A stretch of DNA of 14,267 bases from Candidatus Woesearchaeota archaeon (GCA_018303045.1 JAGVYX010000019.1:1-14267); one strand, 5' to 3'. Counted from the first letter of the stretch, positions 1 to 7,266 are shown. The notes: generated by a model not told the origin, from the letters alone. Numbers and translations: made by a program.

Positions 1-1
1 C

Positions 2-250
2 TGGTCGGTAATTGACACAGCCATGGCTTATGCTGTTTTAGGGCGGCATAAATTTGAACTAAATGACAATGCCGGAAAGCCCCGAAGATTTGCCGGAACA
101 CCCAAAGCTGCCGCGCTCTCTGGAGACAAGCACATTCTCTGGACGATTGAAGAAGCGCTGAAACAGCCTGAAATGGTAGCAGTGGGAACCTACCTTAAAG
201 CCATAAATGTCCGGGATTATACGCTTGTTCCCCAAACCAGTTCCAGATAA
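2..250 (+). CDS. C-terminal part of an unrecognised protein (5' end outside window)
   Basis: The frame is open from the left edge of the window to a TAA at 248-250. An ATG at 23 is possible as a start, but it has no Shine-Dalgarno site and residues before it are also open, so I treat this as the tail of a longer gene. The visible part, about 82 residues, is soluble-looking with no membrane segment; it contains an FAGTPKAAALSGDKHILWTI stretch that looks structured. I do not recognise the family. It ends only 3 bp before the RNA ligase start, so the two are probably co-transcribed and may be functionally linked. Reality of the frame is supported by the tight spacing; its function is unknown. 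Confidence 0.6.
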   Translation, partial: WSVIDTAMAYAVLGRHKFELNDNAGKPRRFAGTPKAAALSGDKHILWTIEEALKQPEMVAVGTYLKAINVRDYTLVPQTSSR

Positions 251-253
251 AAA

Positions 254-1078
254 ATGAGCCCCTTCAAATTTCCCTCGATTAAAGAACATTATTGCGGAGA
301 AACTCTTCATAATGATAACCTTTACGTTTATGAAAAAGTAGATGGAGCTAACGTTTCAATTCGACGAGAAGGGTTTAAGATCATTCCTTGGAGCCGAGCC
401 AGACCGATCGGCCGATCAAATAAATACTACTTTGATCAGTTTAGACAATTTTGTTTTGATGCGGCCATGCCGGAAATACTGGAACTGGATCCAGGCCTGA
501 TTTTATTTGGCGAGTTTACTCATGCAGGAAATGGACATATTGATTATGGATCAGAGAATACTAATCAGTTTTACGCTATTGGGATTTTTAACTTAACGCA
601 GAATCGGTTTATCCTGCCTGAGGAACTGGAGGCAACGCTGGAACAAACAGAATTAGCCAAAAAAGTCAGATCTGCGCCGTTGCGAACTAAAGGCGAATTT
701 AATCCAAGCCTAGCCGATTCATTGTTAGAGTATAGCTCAATTTATAATGGGCCGCCAGAAGGATTAGTCATTCATGAATATGGGCCTTCTTTCAAATGGG
801 GTTTAAAGCTGTCTAAACAATATCATCGCTGGTTTCAGGAAACCGACCTTGACAAGAAAGGCGTGGAACGGTACTTAACTTTCCGAAGATTTGTTAAAGC
901 CGGGCAAAAATTGCTAACTAAGAATAAGGAAGTAACTTTAGAAGCCATTATTGAGGGAGTTGTTGAAGAAGTCAGGCCAGAACTGATGTCCGAAAAAGAA
1001 GCAAAAAGATTACTTGCAGAAGCAGAAAAAAGAGGAAAATATATCCAGAACAGGATTCTTCCGTTATTTAGAAATTAG
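254..1078 (+). CDS. RNA ligase, T4 Rnl2-like nucleotidyltransferase family
   Basis: A 274-residue covalent nucleotidyltransferase, predicted to join 3'-OH and 5'-phosphate RNA ends using ATP through a lysyl-AMP intermediate. Motif I is K28-V-D-G31 (KxDG) with the lysine as nucleotide acceptor. Downstream are a motif III-like LILFGEF near residue 86, a IIIa-like FYAIGIF, motif IV as EGLVIHEY, and motif V as KWGLKLSKQY, all in the family order. The C-terminal 70 or so residues are helical and charged, as in Rnl2-type ligases. The start at 254 lies 3 bp after the preceding stop, so translation is probably coupled within an operon. No DNA-ligase OB or zinc domain is present. The substrate is not known: RNA repair, splicing or nick sealing are all possible. 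A DNA ligase role is less likely given the size. Family call is firm; cellular role is inference. Confidence 0.85.
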   Translation: MSPFKFPSIKEHYCGETLHNDNLYVYEKVDGANVSIRREGFKIIPWSRARPIGRSNKYYFDQFRQFCFDAAMPEILELDPGLILFGEFTHAGNGHIDYGSENTNQFYAIGIFNLTQNRFILPEELEATLEQTELAKKVRSAPLRTKGEFNPSLADSLLEYSSIYNGPPEGLVIHEYGPSFKWGLKLSKQYHRWFQETDLDKKGVERYLTFRRFVKAGQKLLTKNKEVTLEAIIEGVVEEVRPELMSEKEAKRLLAEAEKRGKYIQNRILPLFRN

Positions 1079-1088
1079 CAAATCATAA

Positions 1089-1152
1089 GTATTGCATAAC
1101 AACAGTATTGCATAACAACAGAATTGCATAACAACAGTATTGCATAACAATA
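1089..1152 (+). repeat. Four tandem copies of a 16-bp repeat
   Basis: The unit GTATTGCATAACAACA occurs at 1089-1104, 1105-1120, 1121-1136 (GAATTGCATAACAACA) and 1137-1152 (last copy ends AATA). It begins 11 bp after the RNA ligase stop. Each copy holds TTGCATAA, whose reverse complement TTATGCAA sits in the loop of the hairpin at 1187-1225. The right end of the window (14261-14267, TTGCATA, preceded by CTGTG) resembles the start of another copy. Confidence 0.9.
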
Positions 1153-1186
1153 ATATGTCTTATGTTTTATATGTCTTTCAAACTTT

Positions 1187-1225
1187 AGTTGCGGAAAAGA
1201 TTATGCAAAACTTTTGTCCGCGACT
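1187..1225. other. Strong hairpin between rnl-like gene and acidic gene
   Basis: Arms 1187-1199 and 1211-1225 form 13 pairs: AGTTGCGG with CCGCGACT (one T·G wobble on the plus-strand RNA), a 2-nt bulge, then AAAAG with CTTTT, closing an 11-nt loop. It lies 3' of both the plus-strand ligase and the minus-strand acidic gene, so it may stabilise or terminate either transcript. No clean T-run follows on either strand, so a simple terminator is not certain. Confidence 0.55.
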
Positions 1226-1247
1226 TAAAAAGACAAAAAGAAAAGAA

Positions 1248-1496
1248 CTAATACTTCGAATTGCTATCATCATCCTCATCATCTTCGTCTTCATCATCAT
1301 CGGAATCGTCATCAGAATCATCATCGCCTGAATTCTCTGCAGTTTCTTCTTCTGAACTAGGATCATCATCGGAATCGTCATCATCCCAATTATCATCTGA
1401 ATCATCATCATTTCCATCAGAATCCTCGTTATCCCCCTCCTCAGCTGCTAAAGCCGTTGCTTCTTCTTCGTACCGTTTTGCAGTTTCTGTAGCCAT
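1248..1496 (-). CDS. Very acidic, low-complexity small protein (82 aa)
   Basis: About 44 of 82 residues are Asp or Glu and 10 are Ser, with only three Lys/Arg. Residues 1-20 (MATETAKRYEEEATALAAEE) could form a short helix. The rest is a disordered run of SDDD-type units with one Trp (about residue 36), ending in NSKY. There is no signal peptide or membrane segment. The minus strand is chosen because it has GAGGTG 6 nt before the ATG and a TTTAAATA box further upstream. The plus-strand alternative is an implausible poly-Ser frame with neither signal. Function is unknown: a cation-binding or nucleic-acid-mimicking tail, or a chaperone-like tail, would fit the charge, but nothing in the sequence decides. 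The GAT-rich codon runs suggest growth by trinucleotide expansion. Confidence 0.7.
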   Translation of the reverse strand: MATETAKRYEEEATALAAEEGDNEDSDGNDDDSDDNWDDDDSDDDPSSEEETAENSGDDDSDDDSDDDEDEDDEDDDSNSKY

Positions 1497-1502
1497 TTAG
1501 AG

Positions 1503-1508
1503 CACCTC
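1503..1508 (-). promoter_or_regulatory. Shine-Dalgarno site of the acidic gene
   Basis: GAGGTG on the minus strand, 6 nt before the ATG, matches the archaeal/bacterial anti-SD. It decides strand and start for this otherwise doubtful low-complexity gene, and it is the clearest ribosome-binding site in the window. Confidence 0.75.
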
Positions 1509-1512
1509 GCTA

Positions 1513-1534
1513 GTTAATTTGGGGGGGAATTAAC
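1513..1534. promoter_or_regulatory. Inverted repeat around a G7 tract (possible operator)
   Basis: GTTAATT (1513-1519) and AATTAAC (1528-1534) are perfect 7-bp inverted arms around TGGGGGGG. The element sits between the TATA box and the Shine-Dalgarno site of the acidic gene, over its predicted start of transcription. It could be a repressor site or a 5'-UTR hairpin. A comparable G-tract palindrome occurs at 8832-8850. Confidence 0.45.
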
Positions 1535-1541
1535 GCGATTA

Positions 1542-1549
1542 TATTTAAA
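1542..1549 (-). promoter_or_regulatory. TATA box of the acidic gene
   Basis: TTTAAATA on the minus strand. With the usual spacing of about 26 bp, transcription would start near 1519, giving a leader of about 23 nt that contains the GAGGTG site. Confidence 0.5.
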
Positions 1550-1637
1550 TTTATTTATTTTAGAAGCGGTTCCATCAAGGAAGGATATTTTTCCAACACC
1601 GTAAACTATTTTAACTATTTAAAACTTCAATACAAAG

Positions 1638-2267
1638 ATGAAACTCATTTTACTAGGCGCTCCTGGCAGCGGCAAAGGCACCGTAGCCGAGAAATTGGTC
1701 CGGGATTTTAAACTGCAGCATATCTCGATGGGGGAATTGCTGCGGCAGGAAATAAAATGTCAAAGCGCTTTGGGCCGGCAAATTAAGGAAACCATAGAAA
1801 AAGGCAATCTGGTTCCAGACCATTTAGCAATTGAGATTGTCAGGGTAGTCATTAAAGATAAAAATAATTATATTTTAGATGGGTTTCCCCGAACAGCGCA
1901 CCAGGCCAAAGATATCCTTGATTTAAAAATAAACAAGGTCCTATATCTGGAAATCTCAGCCGAAGAAGCCGTGAACAGAATTTCCGGAAGAAGAGTCTGT
2001 GAAAAAGGAACGCATACCTATCACATTAAATATATCTCCTCCAAGAAGAAAGGAATCTGCGACATAGATGGAACTAAATTAATTCAAAGAAAGGATGATC
2101 AGGAAGCGGCGGTAAGAGAGAGATTTAAAGTATATGCTGAAAAAACCAAGCCGCTGGTGGATTTTTACAAAAAAGAAGGATTATTAGCTCGGATAAATGC
2201 AGCTAAAAGCCCGGAAGAAGTTTACCAGGAAATAAAAAAAGCCCTAGATTTATCAAAATATAGCTAG
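1638..2267 (+). CDS. adk: Adenylate kinase (long-LID, bacterial type)
   Basis: Catalyses ATP + AMP to 2 ADP in the cytoplasm. The 209 residues show the P-loop G7-APGSGKG-T15, the NMP-binding part with R36, the D81-GFPRT-86 signature, the LID flanked by GRR (117-119) and R151-KDD, and the ERF helix after it. Length and LID are those of the long bacterial/mitochondrial form, not the archaeal AdkA trimer. The LID holds C121, C141 and D144 at positions that bind zinc in Gram-positive enzymes, but the second Cys of the usual CxxC is Gly124 (H126 is nearby), so zinc binding may be altered or lost. No Shine-Dalgarno site precedes the ATG, and a weak AT-rich ACTATTTTAACTATTT region upstream may carry the promoter. 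The stop lies inside a 12-bp inverted repeat. Confidence 0.95.
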   Translation: MKLILLGAPGSGKGTVAEKLVRDFKLQHISMGELLRQEIKCQSALGRQIKETIEKGNLVPDHLAIEIVRVVIKDKNNYILDGFPRTAHQAKDILDLKINKVLYLEISAEEAVNRISGRRVCEKGTHTYHIKYISSKKKGICDIDGTKLIQRKDDQEAAVRERFKVYAEKTKPLVDFYKKEGLLARINAAKSPEEVYQEIKKALDLSKYS

Positions 2268-2306
2268 TGTGATCTATTTTCGTACAATTATTATCACTAG
2301 CTATAT
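2258..2306 (+). terminator. Inverted repeat spanning the adk stop codon
   Basis: Perfect 12-bp arms ATATAGCTAGTG (2258-2269) and CACTAGCTATAT (2295-2306) flank a 25-nt loop. The left arm covers the last codons and TAG of adk. A 3'-end or stability element of the adk mRNA is the simplest reading; there is no strong T-run after it, so termination itself is unproven. Confidence 0.45.
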
Positions 2307-2362
2307 ATCAAAATGACTAAACAGAGTACGATTATTTAGCATTTTAAGTATAAGTCCGAACT

Positions 2363-2520
2363 AATCCTGCCATAATTTACTAATACTTATAATAATCCTG
2401 GCCATAATTTACCAACACTTATAATAATCCAGGCCATAATTTACCAACACTTATAATAATCCTGGCCATAATTTACCAACACTTATAATAATCCTGCCCC
2501 AATTTACCAACACTTATAAA
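2363..2520 (+). repeat. Five tandem 31-32 bp repeats, each with a TATA-like core
   Basis: Copies start at 2363, 2394, 2426, 2458 and 2490. Each runs from AATCCTGGCC through ATAATTTACCAACA to CTTATAAT. Copies 2 and 4 are identical; copy 3 has CCAGG for CCTGG; copy 1 lacks one G and has two further changes; copy 5 has CTGCCCC and ends TTATAAA. The period is close to three helical turns, so the copies face the same side of DNA. They lie directly upstream of the helicase gene and there are no unique spacers, so this is not a CRISPR array. Confidence 0.93.
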
Positions 2521-2521
2521 T
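2514..2521 (+). promoter_or_regulatory. TATA box of the helicase, formed by the last repeat copy
   Basis: TTATAAAT at the end of repeat copy 5 is centred about 26 bp before the helicase ATG, so transcription would begin at or next to the start codon (leaderless). The four earlier repeat copies carry CTTATAAT at 32-bp steps. Confidence 0.6.
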
Positions 2522-2543
2522 AACCAGCAAAATTACTCTTCTC

Positions 2544-4475
2544 ATGAAATTTCATAACTACATTCTGGACCCATTTCAAGAGCAGGCTATTCAGGCTATC
2601 GAGAATAATGATTCAGTAGTTGTATCCGCGCCTACAGGCTCCGGCAAAACCTTGATTGCCGATTATATCATCTATAAGCACCAGAATGATCCTCAGAGGA
2701 TTATTTACACTGCCCCTATTAAAGCCCTTTCCAATCAGAAATACAAGGATTTTTCCCAGGAATATGGCGCTGACAAAGTTGGATTAATGACCGGCGACGT
2801 AGTGATTAATCCCCAGGCTAAAATTCTGATTATGACGACAGAAATTTACCGCAATATGGTTGTCAGCAGCGATTCGGACATTAAAGATATCGCTTATGTC
2901 ATTTTTGATGAAATTCATTATATCAATGATATCGAGCGGGGATACGTCTGGGAAGAATCCATCATTTATAGTTTGCCGGAAGTTCGTTTTCTTTGCTTGT
3001 CAGCGACAATTCCTAATGCTGAAGAATTTAGCCGCTGGATCGAAGCCATAAAGAAACATCCAGTAAAGACCATTATGACTACCCAGCGAAATGTGCCTTT
3101 AAAACATTTATTTTACGACTATGAGCTGGGCATAACCGCTTTAGAAAAAATCAGCGATGCCCTGAATATGCCGCAGTACCACCAGATCTTTAAGAAAAGA
3201 GGAAAACGCCAGCGGATAGCTGTCCCAGAACCGAATCATCTGGATTTAATTAAAGAGCTAGGTTCGGAGAAACTGCCTTGCCTCTTTTTTAGCTTTTCCA
3301 GAAGCGACTGCCAGAGCAAAGCCAGAGAATTAGCCAGAAAAAATTTGTTTCCGCGCAACGCCCGGATTATTGAGATTTTTAATCATCATCTCCAAAAGGC
3401 CCCGCAGGATATTTCTAAACTGCGCTCCACGGCTATCTTAAGGGAAACGCTGCCGCAGGGAATAGCCTTCCATCACGCCGGACTGCTGCCAGTGATTAAA
3501 GAAGCCATTGAAGATTTATTCAGCCAAGCTTTGATTAAGGTTTTATACGCCACGGAAACTTTCGCCGTGGGAATCAATATGCCTGCCAAAACTGTGTGCT
3601 TTAACAGCTTAAGAAAATATGATGGAATTAATTTTAGATATTTAAATACCAAAGAATATTTTCAAATTGCCGGGCGCGCCGGAAGAAGAGGCATTGACAC
3701 TGTTGGCTATGTAGTCAGCATGATTTACCGCCCCACCTTTTCTTATCAGGAATACCAAAGAATCACTTCTAAAGATACCGAGCCGATTAAATCCCAATTT
3801 CGCCTGTCGGTCAATAGCGTTCTGAATCTAGTTGGGCAGCATAGCGCAGAAGAAATTGAGAAAATACTCCGGCTAAGCTTTTATTCCTACCAAAAATTTG
3901 GCGACAACTATGACAAAATTCCCACCAAGGTATTATTATCCAGATATTACAGCATCCTTAGAAAATTGAAAAAGTTTGGTTACATTCAAAATTACCAGTT
4001 AACTGAAAAAGGAGATTTCTCAGCGCGGATTTTTGCCGACGAAATAACTATCGGAGAAATCTTTGCTACTAACTTGCAGCAGCAGTTGAATGAATATCAG
4101 ACTCTTCTAATTATCGGCGCGCTGGTATACGAGCCCAGGGCAACTCATAAATTCGAGCCCGGATTTAATACTGAGGACTTAAAAAACCTGAAGAGCAAGC
4201 TCCGGCGCAACGAATATCTGGCCAGAGAGAAGAAATTTGAGAACTTAGACCTGATTACGGCTTTAATTTACCCCTTATATCAAGGAAAAGGATTTTTTGA
4301 CCTATTGGAATTAAGCAATTTATTGGAAGGCGACTTGATTCGGCTCTTTGCCCAGATTAATGACCGGATTGGGCAGATAAAAAAGGCTACCGCCAATCGC
4401 CAATTATTAAATAAAATGGGCAACTGCCAGGGAATTATTGACCGGGCGCTGGAAGGAATTTATTTAGTAGGGTAA
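2544..4475 (+). CDS. Ski2/Mtr4-like superfamily 2 RNA helicase
   Basis: A 643-residue ATP-dependent helicase. Motif I is A29-PTGSGKT-36, motif Ia TAPIKALSNQKY near 56-67, motif II D122-EIH-125 followed by Y, motif III S153-AT-155, motif IV region FFSFSR, motif V ATETFAVGINMPAKTV, and motif VI Q374-IAGRAGRRG-383. The FDEIHYINDIERGYVWEESI stretch and the ATETFAVGINMPAKT motif are typical of the Ski2/Mtr4/exosome-helper group rather than Hel308. The C-terminal 200 residues look like winged-helix plus a helical bundle, and there is no room for the Mtr4 arch, so it is a compact version. It likely unwinds structured RNA for degradation or processing. It is monocistronic by layout, downstream of the TATA-repeat array, and converges on thrS with 28 bp between stops. 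A DNA-repair role cannot be excluded. Confidence 0.88.
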   Translation: MKFHNYILDPFQEQAIQAIENNDSVVVSAPTGSGKTLIADYIIYKHQNDPQRIIYTAPIKALSNQKYKDFSQEYGADKVGLMTGDVVINPQAKILIMTTEIYRNMVVSSDSDIKDIAYVIFDEIHYINDIERGYVWEESIIYSLPEVRFLCLSATIPNAEEFSRWIEAIKKHPVKTIMTTQRNVPLKHLFYDYELGITALEKISDALNMPQYHQIFKKRGKRQRIAVPEPNHLDLIKELGSEKLPCLFFSFSRSDCQSKARELARKNLFPRNARIIEIFNHHLQKAPQDISKLRSTAILRETLPQGIAFHHAGLLPVIKEAIEDLFSQALIKVLYATETFAVGINMPAKTVCFNSLRKYDGINFRYLNTKEYFQIAGRAGRRGIDTVGYVVSMIYRPTFSYQEYQRITSKDTEPIKSQFRLSVNSVLNLVGQHSAEEIEKILRLSFYSYQKFGDNYDKIPTKVLLSRYYSILRKLKKFGYIQNYQLTEKGDFSARIFADEITIGEIFATNLQQQLNEYQTLLIIGALVYEPRATHKFEPGFNTEDLKNLKSKLRRNEYLAREKKFENLDLITALIYPLYQGKGFFDLLELSNLLEGDLIRLFAQINDRIGQIKKATANRQLLNKMGNCQGIIDRALEGIYLVG

Positions 4476-4503
4476 TAATTTAAGACCATCTCCGATTACA
4501 GTT

Positions 4504-6690
4504 TTACAGTTTTTTAGTCTTAATCTCGTCAGCAATCATCGCGGCAAAGCTCTCAATTTCGACTCCAAATTTCTGCTCGCCGCTTCTCGTCCGCACCGCC
4601 AGAGTATTAGTCTGCACTTCCTTATCGCCAATAGTAACAATATAATTAACTTTAGCCAGCTGCGCTTCTCGAACTTTTCGGCCCATGGTCATTGCCCGGG
4701 AATCCAGACTTGCGCGCGCATTTAAGTCAGATAATTTTTTCTCCACTTGATAGGCTAACTCTAAACTACGGTCGGTAATGGTTAGTATCCTTACTTGTTC
4801 CGGACTCAGCCACAACGGAAAAGCTCCCGCGAAATGCTCAATTAAAATGCTCATAAACCGCTCAATGGATCCGCAAATTGCCCGGTGGATAACTACCGGC
4901 CGTTCTTTCAGGCTGCGCTCATTCATGAAAGACAGATCAAATCTTTCCGGAAGATTAAAATCGCACTGGATGGTGGATAACTGCCATTCCCTTCCCAGAG
5001 CATCTTTAAACAGAAAATCTAGTTTGGGGCCGTAAAAAGCGGCTTCTCCCTCAATACGCCTAAAGGGCAAATCATTTTCTTCTGCAGCTTCCAATAAAGC
5101 TTGTTCGGCGACCTGCCAGACTTCATCCGTTCCCAGATACTGGGATTTATCTTTCCCCCGCACCGATAACGAAACCCAGTAATCTTCCATTCCTAAAATT
5201 TTATAGAATCTTCTAATGATTTCCACGATAGTCGCTACTTCCTGCTTGATTTGCGCTACCCGGCAAAACAAATGCCCATCATCCTGGGTAATGGCCCGAA
5301 CCCGGCTTAATCCATGAAGTTGCCCGGTTTTCTCATCCCGATAAATAGTTGCCGGCTCAAAAAAACGGATGGGCATATCCCGGTAACTCCAGGAAAAATG
5401 ATCAAAAATCTGCATATGATGGGGGCAATTCATCGGCTTCATGACAAATTGCTCCGTCTTTCCTTTTACATGAAACAACTCATCGCCAAATTTATCCCAG
5501 TGCCCGCTGGTTTTATACAGCAGATCTTTGGCGATGTGCGGCGTCCAGACCCATTGATAGCCTTTGCCATGGTGCAAATCCCAGAGAAAATTGATAATTT
5601 CATTGCGGATAATTGCTCCTTTAGGAGCTAATAGCGGCAATCCGGCTCCGACTAAATCGGAAACTACAAATAATTGCTGTTGTCGGCCAATAGTTATGTG
5701 AGAACGCTGTTCTGCCTGGTCTAATTGTTGCAAATATCCGGTTAATTGTTCTTCAGAAGCAAAACCGGCAGCGTAAATCCTGGTTAATTGTTGATTATTT
5801 TGATTGCCTTTCCAGTAAGCGCTGGCCAGATTCATCAATTTAAACGCCTTAACTTTCGAAGTAGAATCAGCAAACGGCTGCTGGCAGAGCGGAACTACCG
5901 CTGTTTCTTCCAAAGAATAGACTGGTTTCTCCTGGCCAAGATCATTAAGAATTTTTCTTTGCCACTCGTCTTTAAGATTATCCCGGCTGGACAGCTTGAT
6001 TTCTAAATCAGCCTTAATGATTTTCTGGACCTGCCTAGCGATTCTTTCTAAATCCTCTACTCGCAATTTAACCTGAGAAAAATCAACATATATTTGTTGA
6101 TTGGACAGCCCCATTTCCCCGATTTGAGCTGATTTAAACAAATCCTTCACGGCCTTGGCTAAAATAAATCCCAACGTGAAAGCAATTCTTTGCTCCGGAG
6201 TTAATGATTCCCGCGAATAACGAAAGGGCTCGTCGGTAAATTCTCTCTTTAGATTTGCTGTTTCAGAAGGCCCTCCGGTCAATTCCCGGCTTAATTCGGA
6301 CAAGGGATGCCCCTTGCAGGCCAGAGTAAAAGATTTGTACCAGCCAAAGGGCGCCCTGGTTACAGAATACTTATCAGCCAATAATTCTCGGGCTTCCTTC
6401 AATACTTGTTCGGCCACTTTAGGATTAGCCAGTTGGGAACTCAAATGAGCATAGGGATATAACACGATATTCCGGGTATTCACCTGCTGGGCGATATTTT
6501 TTATTTCCTGAACATACTGATTAATAATGCCCTGAGGATCCCGCTCGTCATTTTTCTCTACCGCTGTTAAGACCACCAGGCACTCTTCAACTCTTTGTTT
6601 TCCTTCAGGGATATTTTCTTCCGCGCCCTGGAAAGCCTTTTTTTTAGCTTCAAATTCAATAAAATCCGCATGAATCGTAATTATTTTCAT
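4504..6690 (-). CDS. thrS: Threonyl-tRNA synthetase with archaeal editing domain and degenerate N2-like domain
   Basis: Charges tRNA-Thr with threonine. Residues 1-145 or so match the archaeal D-aminoacyl-tRNA-deacylase-like editing domain that removes mischarged serine (MKIITIHADF start; YPYAHLSS with H82; GWYKSF with Y118 and K119). Residues about 160-345 resemble the bacterial N2 domain (AKAVKDLF, then AFKLMNLASAYWKG), but its HxxxH and CxxxH metal/editing motifs are missing (QRIAF; C269-QQPF). The class II catalytic core follows, with the zinc triad C422, H473 and H602 and motif 2 near FFEPATIYRDEKTG; the last 100 residues are the anticodon-binding domain. At 728 residues it is about 100 longer than archaeal enzymes I know. 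There is no Shine-Dalgarno site; a TATTTAAATT box lies upstream. Confidence 0.95.
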   Translation of the reverse strand: MKIITIHADFIEFEAKKKAFQGAEENIPEGKQRVEECLVVLTAVEKNDERDPQGIINQYVQEIKNIAQQVNTRNIVLYPYAHLSSQLANPKVAEQVLKEARELLADKYSVTRAPFGWYKSFTLACKGHPLSELSRELTGGPSETANLKREFTDEPFRYSRESLTPEQRIAFTLGFILAKAVKDLFKSAQIGEMGLSNQQIYVDFSQVKLRVEDLERIARQVQKIIKADLEIKLSSRDNLKDEWQRKILNDLGQEKPVYSLEETAVVPLCQQPFADSTSKVKAFKLMNLASAYWKGNQNNQQLTRIYAAGFASEEQLTGYLQQLDQAEQRSHITIGRQQQLFVVSDLVGAGLPLLAPKGAIIRNEIINFLWDLHHGKGYQWVWTPHIAKDLLYKTSGHWDKFGDELFHVKGKTEQFVMKPMNCPHHMQIFDHFSWSYRDMPIRFFEPATIYRDEKTGQLHGLSRVRAITQDDGHLFCRVAQIKQEVATIVEIIRRFYKILGMEDYWVSLSVRGKDKSQYLGTDEVWQVAEQALLEAAEENDLPFRRIEGEAAFYGPKLDFLFKDALGREWQLSTIQCDFNLPERFDLSFMNERSLKERPVVIHRAICGSIERFMSILIEHFAGAFPLWLSPEQVRILTITDRSLELAYQVEKKLSDLNARASLDSRAMTMGRKVREAQLAKVNYIVTIGDKEVQTNTLAVRTRSGEQKFGVEIESFAAMIADEIKTKKL

Positions 6691-6714
6691 TTTCTCTAAA
6701 CGATAAAGTCTTTC

Positions 6715-6724
6715 AATTTAAATA
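6715..6724 (-). promoter_or_regulatory. TATA box of thrS
   Basis: TATTTAAATT on the minus strand, centred about 30 bp before the ATG, predicts a leaderless or nearly leaderless transcript. Confidence 0.5.
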
Positions 6725-6729
6725 TTCAT

Positions 6730-6915
6730 CGGCACATAGGCACAGTTCGATTTTTCAGTGATGTACAAAATCACTCACTTTTTTAGTTTTCTTTAGAGTT
6801 GATTTAATATAAGTTTCCACCGACGACAAAGAGATAAAATCATAACCTAAGATCTTTCCAAAATAGTCTTAAAAACACGAAAATCACTCACTTTTTGGAT
6901 TGTGCCGGCACATAG
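6730..6915. repeat. Paired direct repeats in the thrS-gpmI gap
   Basis: A 17-bp exact repeat, AAAATCACTCACTTTTT, occurs at 6767-6783 and 6880-6896. A 10-bp repeat, CGGCACATAG, occurs at 6730-6739 and 6906-6915, so the two elements are in opposite order at the two ends. The first 17-mer overlaps a small hairpin (AGTGAT 6757-6762 with ATCACT 6770-6775). The second CGGCACATAG copy lies in the palindrome GTGCCGGCAC (6902-6911). No function is recognised. Confidence 0.7.
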
Positions 6916-7222
6916 TATGTATTAAGAGCTTATCCCGGCCGTGGGACAGAAAAACCTTATTTTACCATTTGTTGAAGAAAAACAGTTGCTTTTTCATCAT
7001 TATCCATTGATTATGTAATGGCCAAAAGAAAAATATACTTTTTGGTCTTCTTTCATACATCAAGCAAGGAGCAAATGGAACCTTTGCTTCCACCATCAAA
7101 GAAGCATCCGTTAGGATGTCATAACCCCCGTGTTGAAGTTGATGGCGCAAATCGCCATGATGTTAAACTTGCTCGACCTACAGCCGAGAATATTCAGATC
7201 AAGAAGCCAAGGGTTACAAAGA

Positions 7223-7266
7223 AGAGAAAACAGCATCTTTGTCTAGAGAAAACAGCATCTTTGTCT
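7223..7266. repeat. 22-bp exact tandem duplication
   Basis: The 22-bp unit at 7223-7244 (beginning AGAGAAAACAGC, ending TTTGTCT) is repeated without change at 7245-7266, 20 bp before the end of the phosphoglycerate mutase gene. Its length is not a multiple of three, so any frame through it shifts. It looks recent. Confidence 0.85.

Noticed and set aside
1261..1500. Plus-strand poly-Ser frame opposite the acidic gene
   Set aside because: It is the antisense reading of the GAT-rich acidic gene; the minus strand has a Shine-Dalgarno site and TATA box and the plus strand has neither.
2363..2520. CRISPR array
   Set aside because: The copies abut directly with no unique spacers, and no cas genes are near. 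It is a plain tandem repeat.
4778..6006. Plus-strand ORFs of 72-105 codons inside thrS
   Set aside because: They are shadows of the well-supported minus-strand synthetase gene.
6757..6784. C/D-box small RNA or terminator at the AGTGAT/ATCACT hairpin
   Set aside because: GTGATGT only partly matches a C box and no CTGA D box follows; no gene ends just upstream on the plus strand, so a terminator has nothing to terminate.
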